The notes under the pieces were generated by a model that saw only the letters and a program-made list of their open reading frames with translations, was not told the DNA's origin and ran no database searches. A program made the translations under genes and the position numbers. Shown here in pieces: positions 35,763 to 48,213 of a DNA stretch of 64,000 nt. The first letter of the stretch is position 1. Every line of letters begins with the position of its first letter. This stretch comes from Stachybotrys elegans (taxonomy: Eukaryota > Ascomycota > Sordariomycetes > Hypocreales > Stachybotryaceae), in the NCBI GenBank assembly GCA_020746835.1, contig JAGPNK010000006.1, positions 1,178,001 through 1,242,000 of the forward strand, read 5' to 3'.

Positions 35763-37800
35763 ATGGCTCCTCCCTCTGACTTTGCAGGCTATCCCCCAGC
35801 CCAAGAAGGGCCCAGGTCGGAATATGTCCCCGTCATCACCAACAATCCCGTCCTGAGCGGCCTGCCGCTCTCCATCGTCGCCACCATGTAAGCACAGCAC
35901 AGAACCAAATCATCCTGTCTGCCCGACCACTGATCAATTGCCTCTCCCGTCTCCCCAGCGTCTCCAAGCTCCCCATGCTGCAGCAGTACTACTGGTCCAA
36001 CGCGGGTTTCGGTCGTCTAAGCCAGATGCCCGAGCTAGATGATATGCCCAGCCGCTACCACGTCCGTGAACCTTCCGTCCCCCAGACTATCGGTGCAGGC
36101 TGACTCCCCAGCCCAGCCCGTCGTGACGCCCCTCGGCGAACGAGGACCCATGCTAGAGTTCGGCCCAGACCTCGTTGAGCCAAAGTACACCTCCTTGGGC
36201 AGTAGGTATTACACCGTCAGCGAGTATCACGCCCTCTACAAGTCTGGCCGCGCCACACCTCTCCAGGTCATTGAGGCCCTGCTCCCGCTGACCAAGAGGG
36301 GCAAGGACCAGAGCCAGTACGCCGACGCCTGGGCCGACACCTATGATGAGGGCCAGCTGGCCATCAAGGCTGCCAAGGCATCCACGGAGCGCTATGCCGC
36401 TGGTAAGCCCTTGGGCATCTTGGACGGCGTCCCCATTGGCGTCAAGGACGATGTCCATGTCGAGGGCCATGTGTCGCACAACGGTGTCGGATACGATCCC
36501 ACGTTGCCGGCATTCAAGGTGCAGGAGGAATCGGCCTGGCCGATCAAGAAGCTCCAGGAAGCCGGCGCCATTGTTCTTGGAAAGAACACCATGCATCAGC
36601 TGGGCTCTGGTGCGTCCCTCGCCTTGGAATCACTCCTGCTACGAGAGCTAACAAGATATGGCTTTCAGACACGTGCGGTTGCAACGTAAGTTCCCGTCGT
36701 CTTCTGTTCTTGAGCCTTACTGACCCAGAAATAAGCCAACCCAAGGTACAGCCACAAACCACCTGAACAAGGCATACTATCCTGGCGGCTCCTCGTCCGG
36801 CGGCTCTTCCGCCTTGAGCACCGGCATCGTGCCTTTCGTCGTCGGCTCCGATGCAGGCGGCAGCGCCCGTATCCCGGCCATCTACAACGGCGTCTACGGC
36901 CTCAAGACGACCCACCACCGGACCATGACACACGACATGACCAACGCCGTCGTCACCCCCCTCGCGGCCACCGTAGCTGATCTCACCATTGCCTACCGCG
37001 TCATGTCCCAGCCAAACCCAGACTGCCCTGTCCAGGGCCGTTTCGCCCTATCACTTCCCCCCAGCCCGACTGCAAAGCGCGTCATGGGCATCTATCGTGA
37101 CTGGTGGAAGGACGCCGACCCGACGGTTGTCCAAGTCTGTGACCAAGCCATCGACTACTTCTCCGGCAAGCTTGGCTACGAGGTCATCGACATATCCATC
37201 CCGTGCATCTCCGAGGCTCGCACGGCGCACTCAGTCCTCTGTATATCCGAGATGGTCACCGCCGCCTATGTCAGGTCCGGCCGGCGAAGCAACTGGCTCG
37301 ACATGTTCAACCCTGCCGCCAAGCTCTCCTTGTCGGTAGCCCAGCGTACGCCTGCGGCAGATTTCATCAAGTGCTGCGCGATGCGAGAGCTTCTTATGCG
37401 GCACCTTGCCTTCCTCTTCCAGAAGCACCCAGGCCTACTGATCATGACGCCCGTGTCGCCCATCATCGGCTGGCCACGCACCCCTGGCGATGACGTGTAC
37501 GGCACCACAGACACCAACCTTACCATCAAGAATATGATGTACGTATTCTTGGCCAACATGACCGGAACGCCGGCGCTCGCTGCACCCGTGGGCTACGTCG
37601 ACCCGGACAAGGGCCAAGGCAAGCTGCCCATCGGCCTGATGGCCACGGCGGAGTGGGGATGCGAGGAGCAGCTGTTGTCGTGGGCGAGCGAGGCCGAGGC
37701 GTATCTGAATGACGTGTACGAAGGGGGACGTAGGAAGCCAGAGACTTGGCTGGACGTGATGGATCTCGTGACCAAAAACGACAAGCCCACCACCGACTAG
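35763..37800 (+). CDS. Amidase (amidase-signature family), five exons with a 17-nt microexon
   Basis: Predicted 603 aa in exons 35763-35887, 35959-36065, 36112-36609, 36669-36685 and 36736-37800. Introns are 71, 46, 59 and 50 nt. Donors are GTAAGC, GTGAAC, GTGCGT and GTAAGT; acceptors are CCCAG, CCCAG, TTCAG and ATAAG. Exon 4 is only 17 nt (encoding most of DTCGCN) and is required to join LGS to PTQGTATNHLN. The amidase-signature triad is visible: Lys in GVPIGVKDD (about 190), cis-Ser in PGGSSSGGSS (about 265), and nucleophile Ser in GSDAGGSARIP (about 292), followed by GVYGLKTTHHR. These enzymes hydrolyse carboxamides to acid and ammonia; the substrate is unknown. There is no signal peptide. 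ATG 35763 has a good context (GCCATGG). Confidence 0.92.
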
Positions 37801-38229
37801 ACGAGCGGTTCAAGAGGAATCTTGAAGTATCAGGATAGCATAAGCTTAGGTTCGCCCTGCCCAACCATGTCAGCACATGTGGAATACGAGGAGTTACATA
37901 TGAACACAAGACAGAACCAATTGCCTACAGCCATCCTCGGGGATATTGGAACTCATGGAAATCTGCTTTCCAGTCATTTCTTAGCATTCGACGTAAATGC
38001 CATGCTAGTGTGGGCAAAGACACCATGTCATGCATGGAAAGAATCTTGCCGTCTTTCAGTCATGTTAGGAGGGGGTCTAGCAACAGCCTCCTCGTCTGGC
38101 TGTAGTATGGTCACAATACACCAAACCAAGGTAAAGGCGTCATTCATAGGCTCATTGTTGTATGCTATGGCATCACTGCCAAATGTACTACCTAGGCGTG
38201 GCGCGTGAATAGGCAGGTCACGCTGGACT
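37801..38229. other. Convergent 3' spacer between the amidase and the DUF7721-type gene
   Basis: 429 nt. I see no gene here. Confidence 0.6.
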
Positions 38230-39105
38230 TTACATGAACTTGCTAGCCATGCTCATCAGACCGCCCTGTTGTTCCCCTTGGCTCTTGAGGTACATCTTCA
38301 TGGCAACCTCGCCGGCCTTTTGAAGCGTAGACTCCTTGCTGGCTCCGGAAGATAGCTTACCCTTGGCCTCTCTGTCATCGAAGAGCTTGTGTGCCCCCAC
38401 ATTAGCTTATATATTGATATGGCACCCGGCTGCACTCACCTTGCTGGCTTCAGAAAGAGCCAGGCCGATGAAGGCGCCCTTGCCCTGCTTATCGCCCGTC
38501 TCGCCCTGGTTGAAAAGCTTCAGAGCCTGAATGGCAGCGGCTGAGCCCAGCCTGTCATCGTCGGCATCGTCATCGTCATCGTCATCGTTGTACGACTTCT
38601 TGTGCTTCTTCACGACGTCTGGTTCGCAGCGTGTCAGCATGCTCTGCAATGCGGGGAGTATGCGGTATCGATATCGAGTGCCTACCTTCTTCGTCAATGT
38701 CCTCGGCCGCAAGGCGCGACTTGTTCTGGCCAATGGCACCAAGAATACTCGAGAACAGCTCGCTGTTTCCCGAAGAGCCGGCACGGGCAGAAGCTTCCTC
38801 GCGAGCCTGGCGGAAGTCATCGTCATCGTCATCGGGCTGGAATCCACCACCGGCTGGGTAGTTTCCACCGTGGGCCTCTATCGCAGCGTTAGAAAATGGA
38901 GTAGAGGCATGTGTTTCGGGGTGGACGAACTGTTTCCGCCAGGCAGGTTGCCAGAACCTAGACAGCAGCAGGGTCAGTTTCGAAGCTGTACACAGCTGGG
39001 CGGCGATGCCCATGCCAAGATCGACAGGGTATCGAAGCTTATCTGACCTTGACCCTGGTTTCTCTCCTCCAGAAACTCCTTGCCGGCGTTGATCAGTTTA
39101 TCCAT
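38230..39105 (-). CDS. Small acidic fungal protein, 'beta-flanking' / DUF7721 type
   Basis: Predicted 203 aa in five exons: 39105-39048, 38957-38931 (27 nt), 38877-38686, 38618-38440 and 38385-38230. Introns are 90, 53, 67 and 54 nt, with donors GTCAGA, GTTCGT, GTAGGC, GTGAGT and acceptors CTAG, ATAG, CCAG, CAAG. The protein starts MDKLINAGKEFLEERNQGQG. It has a Gly-rich linker and two Asp runs (DDDDDDF and a longer run after KKSYN). The conserved helical C-terminus includes GSAAAIQALKLFNQG, GAFIGLALSEASKLFDD and QKAGEVAMKMYLKSQG. No catalytic motif is visible and the function is unknown; the family name is from recognition. The Asp runs are encoded by ATCGTC-type repeats on the plus strand. 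Confidence 0.88.
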
Positions 39106-40119
39106 GACGTACGACGTGGAAGGATTAAGAGATGATGGTAGTGTTCTAGGCGAAGCGCTATGTGCTTTGGGAGAGAGATGGAAGCTGAAAGTAGCTGAAA
39201 GTAGCTGTATGTGTATTATGGTCGTTTGCAGTTTCAGCTCGGTTACAATGCCTTGATCTGTTTTAGTAAGGCACGCAGGCAGCTCGCCCTCGCCCTTCGT
39301 CCATTGGATACGCCTGTTGACTTGAGCTACCCCTCCATGACGCATGCCCATCAATCACAGTACACATAGCATTTGGCAAATGCGGGGTGGCAGGTGTCCA
39401 GTGAATGGTACCTACAGGTTGACCTTGAAGGCCTGAGTACTGCCTACGTAATACCGTAGGTGCGAGGCATTAGATACGAGGTAAAGTTAAAGACCAGGGA
39501 ATCAAACAGGAAGAAACAAGGCACTGACACTTGTTTCCTTGTCGTGTCGTTCACCATGTTCTCGTCGCTGGTGCCTGGCTGACCTGTAGACCCGCCGGAT
39601 ATGTACCATGACAGACAACTGTGGACTCGCGCATTCACTCCCTATCGAGCATGTAATGCATACCAAGCCGCAAACCATACAACTGTAGCTGTGGGCGAGG
39701 TGCGGGCGGTGATGGACACAGCCCAACCTACCCTGTCATTCTATGCATACCTCTTGTACTTGGATGGCGTTATGCCAAGCCAGATTAACACCACCTCCGC
39801 CCTGACCCAAAGGAGAGAAACCCTCATTTTTGTATTCTGCTGTTGTTCCCAGAGGTATCATATGCCGTGTATTCATAAGACGCCCCAGATCCGTACCGTG
39901 CCGTGCCGTGTAGCCCTTCGTGTATTCCCATGGCTCGTGATCGTATCGTACCCAACAATAGATAAAAATCAAGCGAAAGGAAAAATAAATAAAAATAATA
40001 AGAAGAAGACCACCTTGCACTTCAGCACGGCATCCCTGGTGCGCGACATGAAATGACAGCCCCAGTCGTATGTTCCGAATTGCTTTCTTCTGTGCCGAGC
40101 CGCTCCCGATCGTCTTGGA
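39106..40119. other. Intergenic region, no supportable gene
   Basis: About 1 kb containing the promoter of the DUF7721-type gene (left) and the 3' flank of WC-2 (right). A short direct duplication (GCTGAAAGTA, about 39183-39203) lies in the leader. Confidence 0.6.
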
Positions 40120-41755
40120 TTACTCGGCGGTCGGCGTCAGCTGCGCGTGTGTCGAATTTCTGTTCTTCTTCTCCTTCTTGGCCCATCGGAGGCCGCAAGC
40201 GTTGCAGAGGGTCTTTGGGCCGCTAGGACCCTTTCTCCATTCGGGTGAGTCGAGGGTTCCTGGTCAATATTAGCTGATGGCGGAGATAACCAGCAAGGGA
40301 GCTGGGAGGGGGGAAAGGTTTGCGGGTGTGAGTGGGGGGAGGAGAAAAGGAGGGGGATCGATCAGTGAACCGATCTGTCCGCTTACCGCAATCCGTGCAG
40401 ACATATTCCTCAGAGGCCTTGAGCTTCTTCTTCTTCTCTCCCGTCCTGGGGTCCCGATCCACTGGTATGGCAATGCCCACATCGCCCTTGATGAGTGTCG
40501 GGCTAGCATTACCCGTCGTTATACCCTTGCTGCGCTCACCCTCCATGTATCGTAGTCCAGTCAGCATTTCAATCGTATCCGTGTGAGAAGCTCCTTCGTA
40601 TCGCGCCATCTTGTCGCGCAGCGAGTCCGGTCGGCTGCCCGCCACGGCTCCCTCGAGATTCTCCCTCGTAAGCGCAATGTTAAGCGCGGTCCTGTCCGAC
40701 TGTGACATCTGGCGGTCGCCGTTGGAGCTGTTGCTGCGGTAGAAGGGGGTCGAGGATACGCCGGTGCTCTCGGACCGTGTCACCTCGGACCGGCTCTCCT
40801 GGCTCTGCACCCACTGCTTCTGGGTCTCGTCTGCATCCATCTCCTCCTCTCGTCTCAGCTCGGCTATGCGGCGCTTGAGGCGCTCATTTTCGATTTTGTG
40901 CTCGAGAAAGGAATCCAGCAGCCCGGCGTTCTTGGTTGGATAGGGCCGGGACATCATAAAGACGGCCTGGCAGAACGGCGACTGGTTGTTGGGGTTGGGG
41001 GCGAATTTGGCGCTGGCGATGTGTGCGTGCCCCACCGTCTCGAAGATGGCGTAGATGCCGTCCTTCTTCTTGAGGCGGTAGAAGACGCGCAGGGGGTTGC
41101 CCGATGCTATTGATTCGTTGAGCTCGGCGACGAAGACGCCTTGGTCGTCGGGATGTATCAGGTCCTTGAGAAACATGTCCTGCATCTCCTCGGCGGTGTG
41201 GCCGGTGAGGTTGATGATGCTGGGGGAGGCATACTTGATGCGCCCGTTGGCGTCGAGAATCTGCAGAAAGTCCTTGACCTCCTCCACCACCTTGGCGGGC
41301 CAGTTCCGCCTCTTGGTAAACTCTGTCAAGGTATTGCCGGCGAGCGAGGCCTGGGAAAAGGAGCCCGGAGGCACTGGGCCTGCGCCGGGGACGTTGTTGG
41401 CAGCCGTGTTGAACTGGTTCTCGGCTCTGGCGATGGCGCTCTCGGCGCTGGCAGCGTCCTCGGGATCATAGGTTTGCGACATACCAGCGTCCTCTGCTGC
41501 ATCGACATTCATGGCCATGCCCCCAAATGGGCCCACCATTTCACCATCTAGTAGCGCCAGAAGATCGTTTTCCTGGCCAGGTGCGCCGCTGCCAAGTTGC
41601 AGAGGATCTGTTCCGTCCTGGAATCCCGAGTTGGGTGCTGCAGAAATCGGAACGCCGCTCACGTCCGGCAGAGGGCCAATGTCGAGGTTGGCAAAGGAAA
41701 ACGGGTTGCCGTTGCTGCTGATGAGTGGTGGTGGTGGCGGGGGTCCGTGGGACAT
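40120..41755 (-). CDS. wc-2: White Collar-2 homologue: PAS + GATA zinc-finger blue-light/clock transcription factor
   Basis: Predicted 502 aa in exons 41755-40387 and 40259-40120. Intron 40260-40386 (127 nt) has GTAAGC, a GCTAAT branch site and ACCAG and interrupts the zinc finger after CTDC. The N-terminus is poly-Pro ([11 protein letters not shown]). A single PAS domain lies around 160-285 ([40 protein letters not shown]). A coiled coil follows ([18 protein letters not shown]). A GATA finger C-X2-C-X18-C-X2-C ends the protein ([31 protein letters not shown]). Known role: WC-2 pairs with WC-1 in the nuclear White Collar Complex that drives light-induced and clock genes. Length is close to the Neurospora protein. 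An upstream in-frame ATG at 41869 would add 38 atypical residues and is rejected. Confidence 0.95.
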
Positions 41756-43817
41756 GGCTGCGGAGAGGCGAGTCGACGAGCTACTAGTAATTGCATTGGT
41801 GAAGGGTAAACCTAAGCCTCGACAGATGGCCCGCACAACGCAGCACAGCACATTCCAGGACCACCGCACGCGCAGCCGATGGCGAGTCCAAGGGGGACAG
41901 GGAGGGGCGCTACAGGGCCTTGCGTCGCTTCCTGGGGCCTCGTTCGGTTCGCTCGACTGCCTGACGGGGGTTGTGGACAGACGAAGAGGTCGGGTTGGGT
42001 AGGTATGTAGGTAAGTTGGCTTCAGTGTAGTATAGCAGGTGGGTGGCGAGAAAGCGAGCGATAGGAAAAGGGTAGGGTCGGAGTGTTGGAATGGAACGGG
42101 GAAAGAAAAGAAAGGAGGAGAAGAGGAGGGCGGAGGGATGAAAGCAAGATTAAATTAGAATGGATAAACGACGCCTCCCGACATGGCCATCCAGAAGAGA
42201 AAGAAGGAAAAAAAAGAAATGTTTGAAAAGGGACGGGAATTGTAATCACAAGGCGCCGAAGCGACTGGCTCTCAAGCGCCTGCGTGTGTGGTGTGTGCCG
42301 CCCAGGCAATGTCATGGATTGTGAGGTTAGGAGGTACTCGGTCCCTACAGCCAGCTAGCGTCACCTACCCAGATACAGGGGCCTGTGCTACACGGACAAC
42401 GGAGGAAACCCCCCGGAAAAGCGGGCGCCCTCTGCTATGATTGGGGGTCCCAGGCCTTGAGGAGACAGGTTTGCACGGCTTGGCTGGGCTTTTGACAGGC
42501 CCCTCGACCAGCTTTGACCAAGTACCTGGATCTTCAAGTGGCGATAGACCTTTCCCTGCTCGAGCATGGCCGGCGAACCCCTCCGGATGACATGGACGGA
42601 CTGGGAAACCTCTTCACAATCAAGGCGGAGCCTATCGAAAGCCACAGAACTGAGATAAGTATACTTTTACGCCGCCAGCCCGCTTGCTAGCCTACCTACT
42701 ATGTGGCTTTCCTCCCTCTGCAGTGGTGTAGGTATGGTAGGCAGACCTGCTGCTAGTAATGCTAGGTTGGCCGTGTCGATCATGGCGCATTGGCAAAATC
42801 GCCCCCATGGGTTTTCTGGCTCAGGCCCAGGGCGCTAGTCATTGCTTGTACAAGATAAGTACTGGATACTATTACCCAGTAAGTCACTCGCCTCTTCTGA
42901 CTGGCAGAAAGAGGCGGGACGGAGGATTTACCCTTGATCGAACGGCAGGCTCCTACGGAGTAGAAGATACATAACTACGGAGCACACAGTACATATATTA
43001 CTGACGGCGTTAGGTACCGGAGGTGGGGGCCCTTGCCACTGTAGTGGGATTGGGATTGGGATTTTTGGCTAGATGGGATTTCGCAAAAATTCCATCTTGC
43101 TTTTACACTCTCCATCAAGGGAGGGGCAGTGGGCAATCCGCAGCTGGGAGGCGACATGCTATTACCTGGCACATTACGCACTGCACATGTCGTAATCTCC
43201 CCTCCAGACATGTGTTAACTTATAGTAAACCCCCGCTCGAAAGCTGATCCAGAGGCCGCTGACCTGGCTGGTGGTGCTAGACTAATTTCATGTGTCTTAC
43301 TGCTGTTGTCGTCGTCGAAACGCGGCTTGCTCTATTTCATGGTCAATCGCCTCGTAGCCAGAGGGGGGAAATCCCAACGGCAAAGGGTCCGATCCACCAT
43401 GTTATCCAGGTGATTCATAGGTTCTTTGCTCTTGCCGATCATTTCCATGCCCAGATCCTGACTTTTCCCTGATGGGTCTGGGCGGGATAACTGGACATGT
43501 ATTAGCACTTGCTCCACAATAGCAAGCTAGCAGCAGGATATGTCTTTGTACTTTGCTGGCTGCCCATTTATGCCTGCCGGAGCAAAGGCCGTCCAAGGTG
43601 GGGTGGCTGCCATCACGTGATAACGCATCTTGCCACACCCAGCCAAACGCGTGACCCGCTGCTGCCTCAGCACGTCACGCGTTAAGTCACCAGGAAATTG
43701 ATATCACAGCTATCTTTGAGCACGGTACGATAACGAGAGCAAAAAATCTAGGTCAAGTGTGGCCAAGGAGTTCGATGATCGCCCGTTTCCGCTCTTGATG
43801 CATCCAATTCAAGCGCC
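41756..43817. other. Divergent intergenic region between wc-2 and RAD50
   Basis: About 2.1 kb. The wc-2 leader side (41756-42320) is CT-rich on the minus strand. The RAD50 side carries CACGTG near 43615 and two ACGCGT sites (annotated separately). I see no gene. Confidence 0.6.
43647..43682. promoter_or_regulatory. Two ACGCGT (MluI cell-cycle box-like) sites upstream of RAD50
   Basis: Perfect ACGCGT palindromes lie at 43647-43652 and 43677-43682, 30 bp apart and 136-171 bp before the RAD50 ATG. In yeasts ACGCGT is the MBF (Mbp1-Swi6) site of G1/S and DNA-repair genes. Use of these copies here is an inference. Confidence 0.5.
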
Positions 43818-46800
43818 ATGTCAAGGATCGACAAACTATCCATCTCCGGCGTCCGGTCCTTTAGCCCGGCCGTCCGTGAAGCTATCCAGTTCAACACTCC
43901 TCTGACCCTCATTGTTGGATACAATGGATCTGGAAAGACGACCATTATCGAATGCCTGAAATATGCAACTACCGGCGAGCTGCCTCCAAACAGCAAGGGC
44001 GGTGCTTTTATACATGATCCCAAGGTGTGCTCGTCTCATCAGGCTGCCCTCTGTCATCGATGCTGACCCATTCTAGTTGTGCGGAGAGAAAGAGGTTATG
44101 GCCCAGGTCAAGCTACAGTTCCGATCGATCAACGACCGCCAGCATGTAGCTACACGCAGCCTGCAGCTCACCGCAAAGAAAACTACACGCACCCAGAAGA
44201 CGCTGGACTGTTCCCTGGTGGTCGTCAATAATGGAGAGCGCACTACGACCTCGACGAGACAAGCCCAGCTGGATGAGATGATACCCGAGAGGCTTGGTGT
44301 TTCCCGAGCTATCCTGGACGCTGTGATCTTCTGCCATCAGGATGAGTCTTTATGGCCCCTCAGCGAGCCATCTGCCTTGAAAAAGCGCTTCGACGAGATT
44401 TTCGAGGCCCTCAAATACACCAAAGCGATCGAGAATCTAAAGGTCCTCCGGAAGAAGCAGATTGAGCAGCTGGGAAAGTTCCAAAATGACGAGACACATA
44501 ACAAGCAGAACAAGGATAGAGGCGAGCGAGCTGAAAAGCGCATGAGTGCCCTACAGGCTGAGATTGAGGCCGCCCGCGACAAATGTGAAGCTCTTACCGC
44601 CGAGATGGAAGAAACCCAGGACAGCATCCGAGAGAAGCATGAACAAGCAAACAGTTACCTGCAGATAGTTCAAAACCTAAGCAACAAGCGGGAGCAGCTG
44701 GACTACCGACAAGATGCAGTCAATGAGCTGAGACAAACCTTCGAAGAACTACAGGAGGACGATGCATCCTTGGAAGACTCGTTGGCACAGTACGAGCAAC
44801 GCATGAGGCTGTACCAAGACGAGGCTGAGGAGAACAAGGCTCAGTACAACGAGCTTCAAAAAGAGCTCGCTCAATCACGTAAAAACTTGTCCACCAAGCT
44901 GGCTGAACAAGGCAAGCATCAGTCGGACAAGGAAAAGTATGAGCGCCAGATTCAATCGCGCGTCGAAATGATCCAGGAGGCTGCAAGGCTACACAACATT
45001 CGAGGCTTCGACAGTGATTTGACGGACCAGCAAGTGAAGTCGTTCAATGAGAGGATCCAAAAGCTTCTGGCCGACAAGCGACGGGACCTGGATCGGCTGC
45101 AGAAAGAGAACTCGGCAGAGCTGGACAAAGCCACCGGGGTCATCACGGAACTCGAAGGCCGCAAAGCTGCTCGGACCCAGGATCGTGTTTCTGCCAAGCA
45201 GCGAATGGGGGCTATTGAGAAGCGAACCCAGATTCTCCAGAATGAGGTGAGCATAGTCGATGTTGACGAAGGTGCCAAGGCAATCCTCGACGGTCAACTC
45301 ACGGAGCTTGAAGCCCGCTTCAGCCGACTTCAGCAGGACCTCGAAAAGGCGAACTGGGATGGTCAACTGTCTGAGGAGAATGACAAACTATGGCGCCTGG
45401 AAAGCGAGAACGAGAAACTCGGCCAAGAACTTGTTGAGTGCACTCGGCTTGCTTCGGAGAGAGCCCAGCTCGATCTGAGGAAGAAAGAGACGGCGGGTCG
45501 GAAAAGGAAGCTTGAGACCTTGAAAGGCACATGGAACTCCAAGATCGCTACCGTGTTGGGGCGCGAATGGGAGCCCGAGACGCTCGAGACTCAATTCCAG
45601 GATGCCCTAAGTCAACAGAACAGAGTCTTGCAAGAGGCGCGCAAGCAACAGGAGCAGGCGAAGCAGAAGCTCCAGAAGGTGGAATACCGACTGAAGGATG
45701 CGCGTGATTCAAACGAGAAGAAGTCTCAAGAGCTTGCGAGATGCAAGCAGCAGGTCACCAGTGCTCTCCAAGCCGTCCGAGAAAACGCCGCAATCGAGGA
45801 TTACGAAGAGGAGGTCGCGGCTGCGGAACAGCAGGTGGAAGACCTTCGCAACGAGCTGAGTCTCTTCGATGCCCTGGTTGACTACTACAATAAGTGCAAG
45901 CGCATGCTTGAGTCGAAGAAGAAGTGCTTGCTTTGCGAACGCCATTTTGACGACAGCCAGACGGCAAGCCTGGAGCGTCTGGGAAAGAAGATTGAGAAGC
46001 AACTGAATCCCAAAGGCAAGGCAGACGTGGAGGCCGACCTCAAAGAATCCACGGCAACTCTAGAGAGGCTTCGACTGGCACGCGCCCCCTTCGAGACCTA
46101 CCAGAGACTCTCTTCGGAAATTCCTGTTCTCCGTGAGGAGTGCAAAGGTATTGAGGCTGAGCATGACACCTTGGAGAGGCTGCTGGAAGAGCAAGACGCG
46201 GTTGTTTCTCGCGAGGAGGACAAATTCAGGGATATGGACGACATGAACAAGGTCGTCATGAACATCTCCCAAACTGTCAAAGACATCAAAGACTCCGAGT
46301 TCCAGGTGGACCGCATAATGTCGCAGCAAATGTCCGGAGCGCCGTCTCGCAGCGCGGATGAAATTCATGAGCTCCAGGCCACGCTGGCTGAACAGATGAG
46401 AGTCAGCAAGAGCCGGATTTCAAAGCTCACCGTGGAGAAGCAACGGATGAGGGACCAGCTCAACTCGACCGAGTTAGAGAAGAGCGAGCTGAGGAATAGA
46501 ATCAGCCAAGCGGCAGGCCAGCTGGAGAGGAGAAATGATTTACAGAACCAGATCCAGTCGCTCAAGGAGGACCATTCCCATCAGCGCGAAATCATGGCAC
46601 GAGCGGATGAAGAGCTGGAGAAAATTGAGCCGAGCATCGCAGAAGCGCGTTCTGTCCGCGACGATACACTCCGTCGCGGTCGGGCCAAGGAGCAGGCCCT
46701 GGCCGAAGATCGGGATAGCATTGCCAAATCAATCAGTGAGACCAAGATGGTAGAGAACGAGATACAGGAGTATATTGACAGAGGTGGGCCCTCGAACTTG

Positions 46801-47793
46801 GCCTCCAATGAGCGAGCCATATCTGCACTGGAAAAGGCCATCACCACCACAGAGAAGGAGGCAGAGAATGTGGCGGTGCGGGCAAACAAGCTGAAGCAAG
46901 ACATCGATAATGGCGATAGGAAGAAGAAGAACATCAACGACAACCTGAACTACAGGAAACACCTCCGCACACTCGAAGTCCTCCGGAGAGACATTGCAGA
47001 GCTCGAGGATCGCAATGCCTCTGAGGACTACGAGCGACTCCAAGCGGAGGCTCGAATGCTGGAGAACCAATCCAACCGGTTGCTGGCAGAGCGAGGCTCC
47101 GTCATGGGCACCATGAAGACCAAGGATGAAGAGCTGGAACGCCTTCTACAGGAATGGGAGCTCGACTACAAGGACGCCAAGCAAAAGTACCGCGAGTCTC
47201 ATATCCGGGTCGAGACGACCAAGGCAGCCATCGAGGACTTGGCGCAATGCAGCAACGCCGTTGACAAGGCCGTGATGCAGTTCCACTCGATGAAGATGGC
47301 CGAGGTGAACCGCATCGCGGGGGAGCTCTGGCAGAGCACGTATCAGGGGACCGACATTGACACGATCCTGATCCGCTCAGACAACGAGTCGGCGACAGGG
47401 AAACGCAACTACAACTACCGCCTCTGCATGGTGAAGCAGGACACCGAGATGGACATGCGAGGTCGGTGCTCGGCGGGGCAAAAGGTGCTGGCCAGCATCA
47501 TCATCCGCCTGGCGCTGGCCGAGTCGTTTGGTGTAAACTGCGGCCTCATCGCTCTCGACGAGCCCACCACCAACCTCGACCGAGACAATATCCAGAGCTT
47601 GGCCCAGAGTCTGCACATGATTATCAAGACGCGCCAGTCTCAGAGCAACTTCCAGCTCATCGTCATCACCCACGACGAGGACTTTTTGCGTCACATGCGC
47701 TGCTCCGAGTTCTGCGACAGCTTCTTCCGCGTCAAGCGGGACGGGAAGCAGAACAGCATCATTTCCCGCGAAAGCATCACCAAAATCTTCTAG
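43818..47793 (+). CDS. RAD50: DNA double-strand break repair ATPase Rad50
   Basis: Predicted 1307 aa in exons 43818-44024 and 44077-47793. Intron 44025-44076 (52 nt) has GTGTGC, a GCTGAC branch site and TCTAG. Walker A is [10 protein letters not shown] (about 33-42). The Q-loop region reads [16 protein letters not shown]. About 1000 residues of coiled coil contain the zinc hook [11 protein letters not shown] (CXXC around residue 685). The C-terminal head has the ABC signature [20 protein letters not shown] (about 1200) and Walker [14 protein letters not shown] (about 1226), then the His-switch region VITHDEDFL. Known role: with Mre11 and Nbs1 it forms the MRN complex for break sensing, end resection and telomere upkeep. 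Full family length, no damage seen. It is convergent with the PP4 R2 gene. Confidence 0.97.
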
Positions 47794-48213
47794 ACATTGT
47801 TGCTCTGCGTTTCTATTTTTCTTTTCTTTGGCTTTGCGTTTCCACTGGCGTTGAGGAGCAATGCCGCCGCATTTGGCATCAAGAATGTACAATAATGAAC
47901 CAAAACTTATGATGAGCCATCTGTTGTATCACCGGGAAAGAATCAGAAGTCATATCAGAGAGCCTGGTTCATAACACAACAATAACGTACAAACCCCTGA
48001 GTGATTGCCCCTGCCATGTCTTCATGCCGAGGGGCATCGAGTTGCAAGCCCAGCGCTCGCCATTACCGCAGACCAGCCCAACGCCTTGTAACATCCTTCG
48101 CCAGATCATTTGTTCATCATCACTCTTGCCCCCCCAGAAGGCCGTTCTCCTCTGATTGTGGCAGTGCCGATTTCCTCTTGTCCTGTATGATTTCAGCTCC
48201 GCAATTGCCCCCC
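47794..48213. other. Convergent 3' spacer between RAD50 and the PP4 R2 gene
   Basis: 420 nt. I see no gene here. Confidence 0.6.

Noticed and set aside
41755..41869. Upstream ATG of wc-2 adding 38 residues
   Set aside because: The extra residues ([18 protein letters not shown]...) are atypical, while the downstream start [10 protein letters not shown] fits the family's proline-rich N-terminus.
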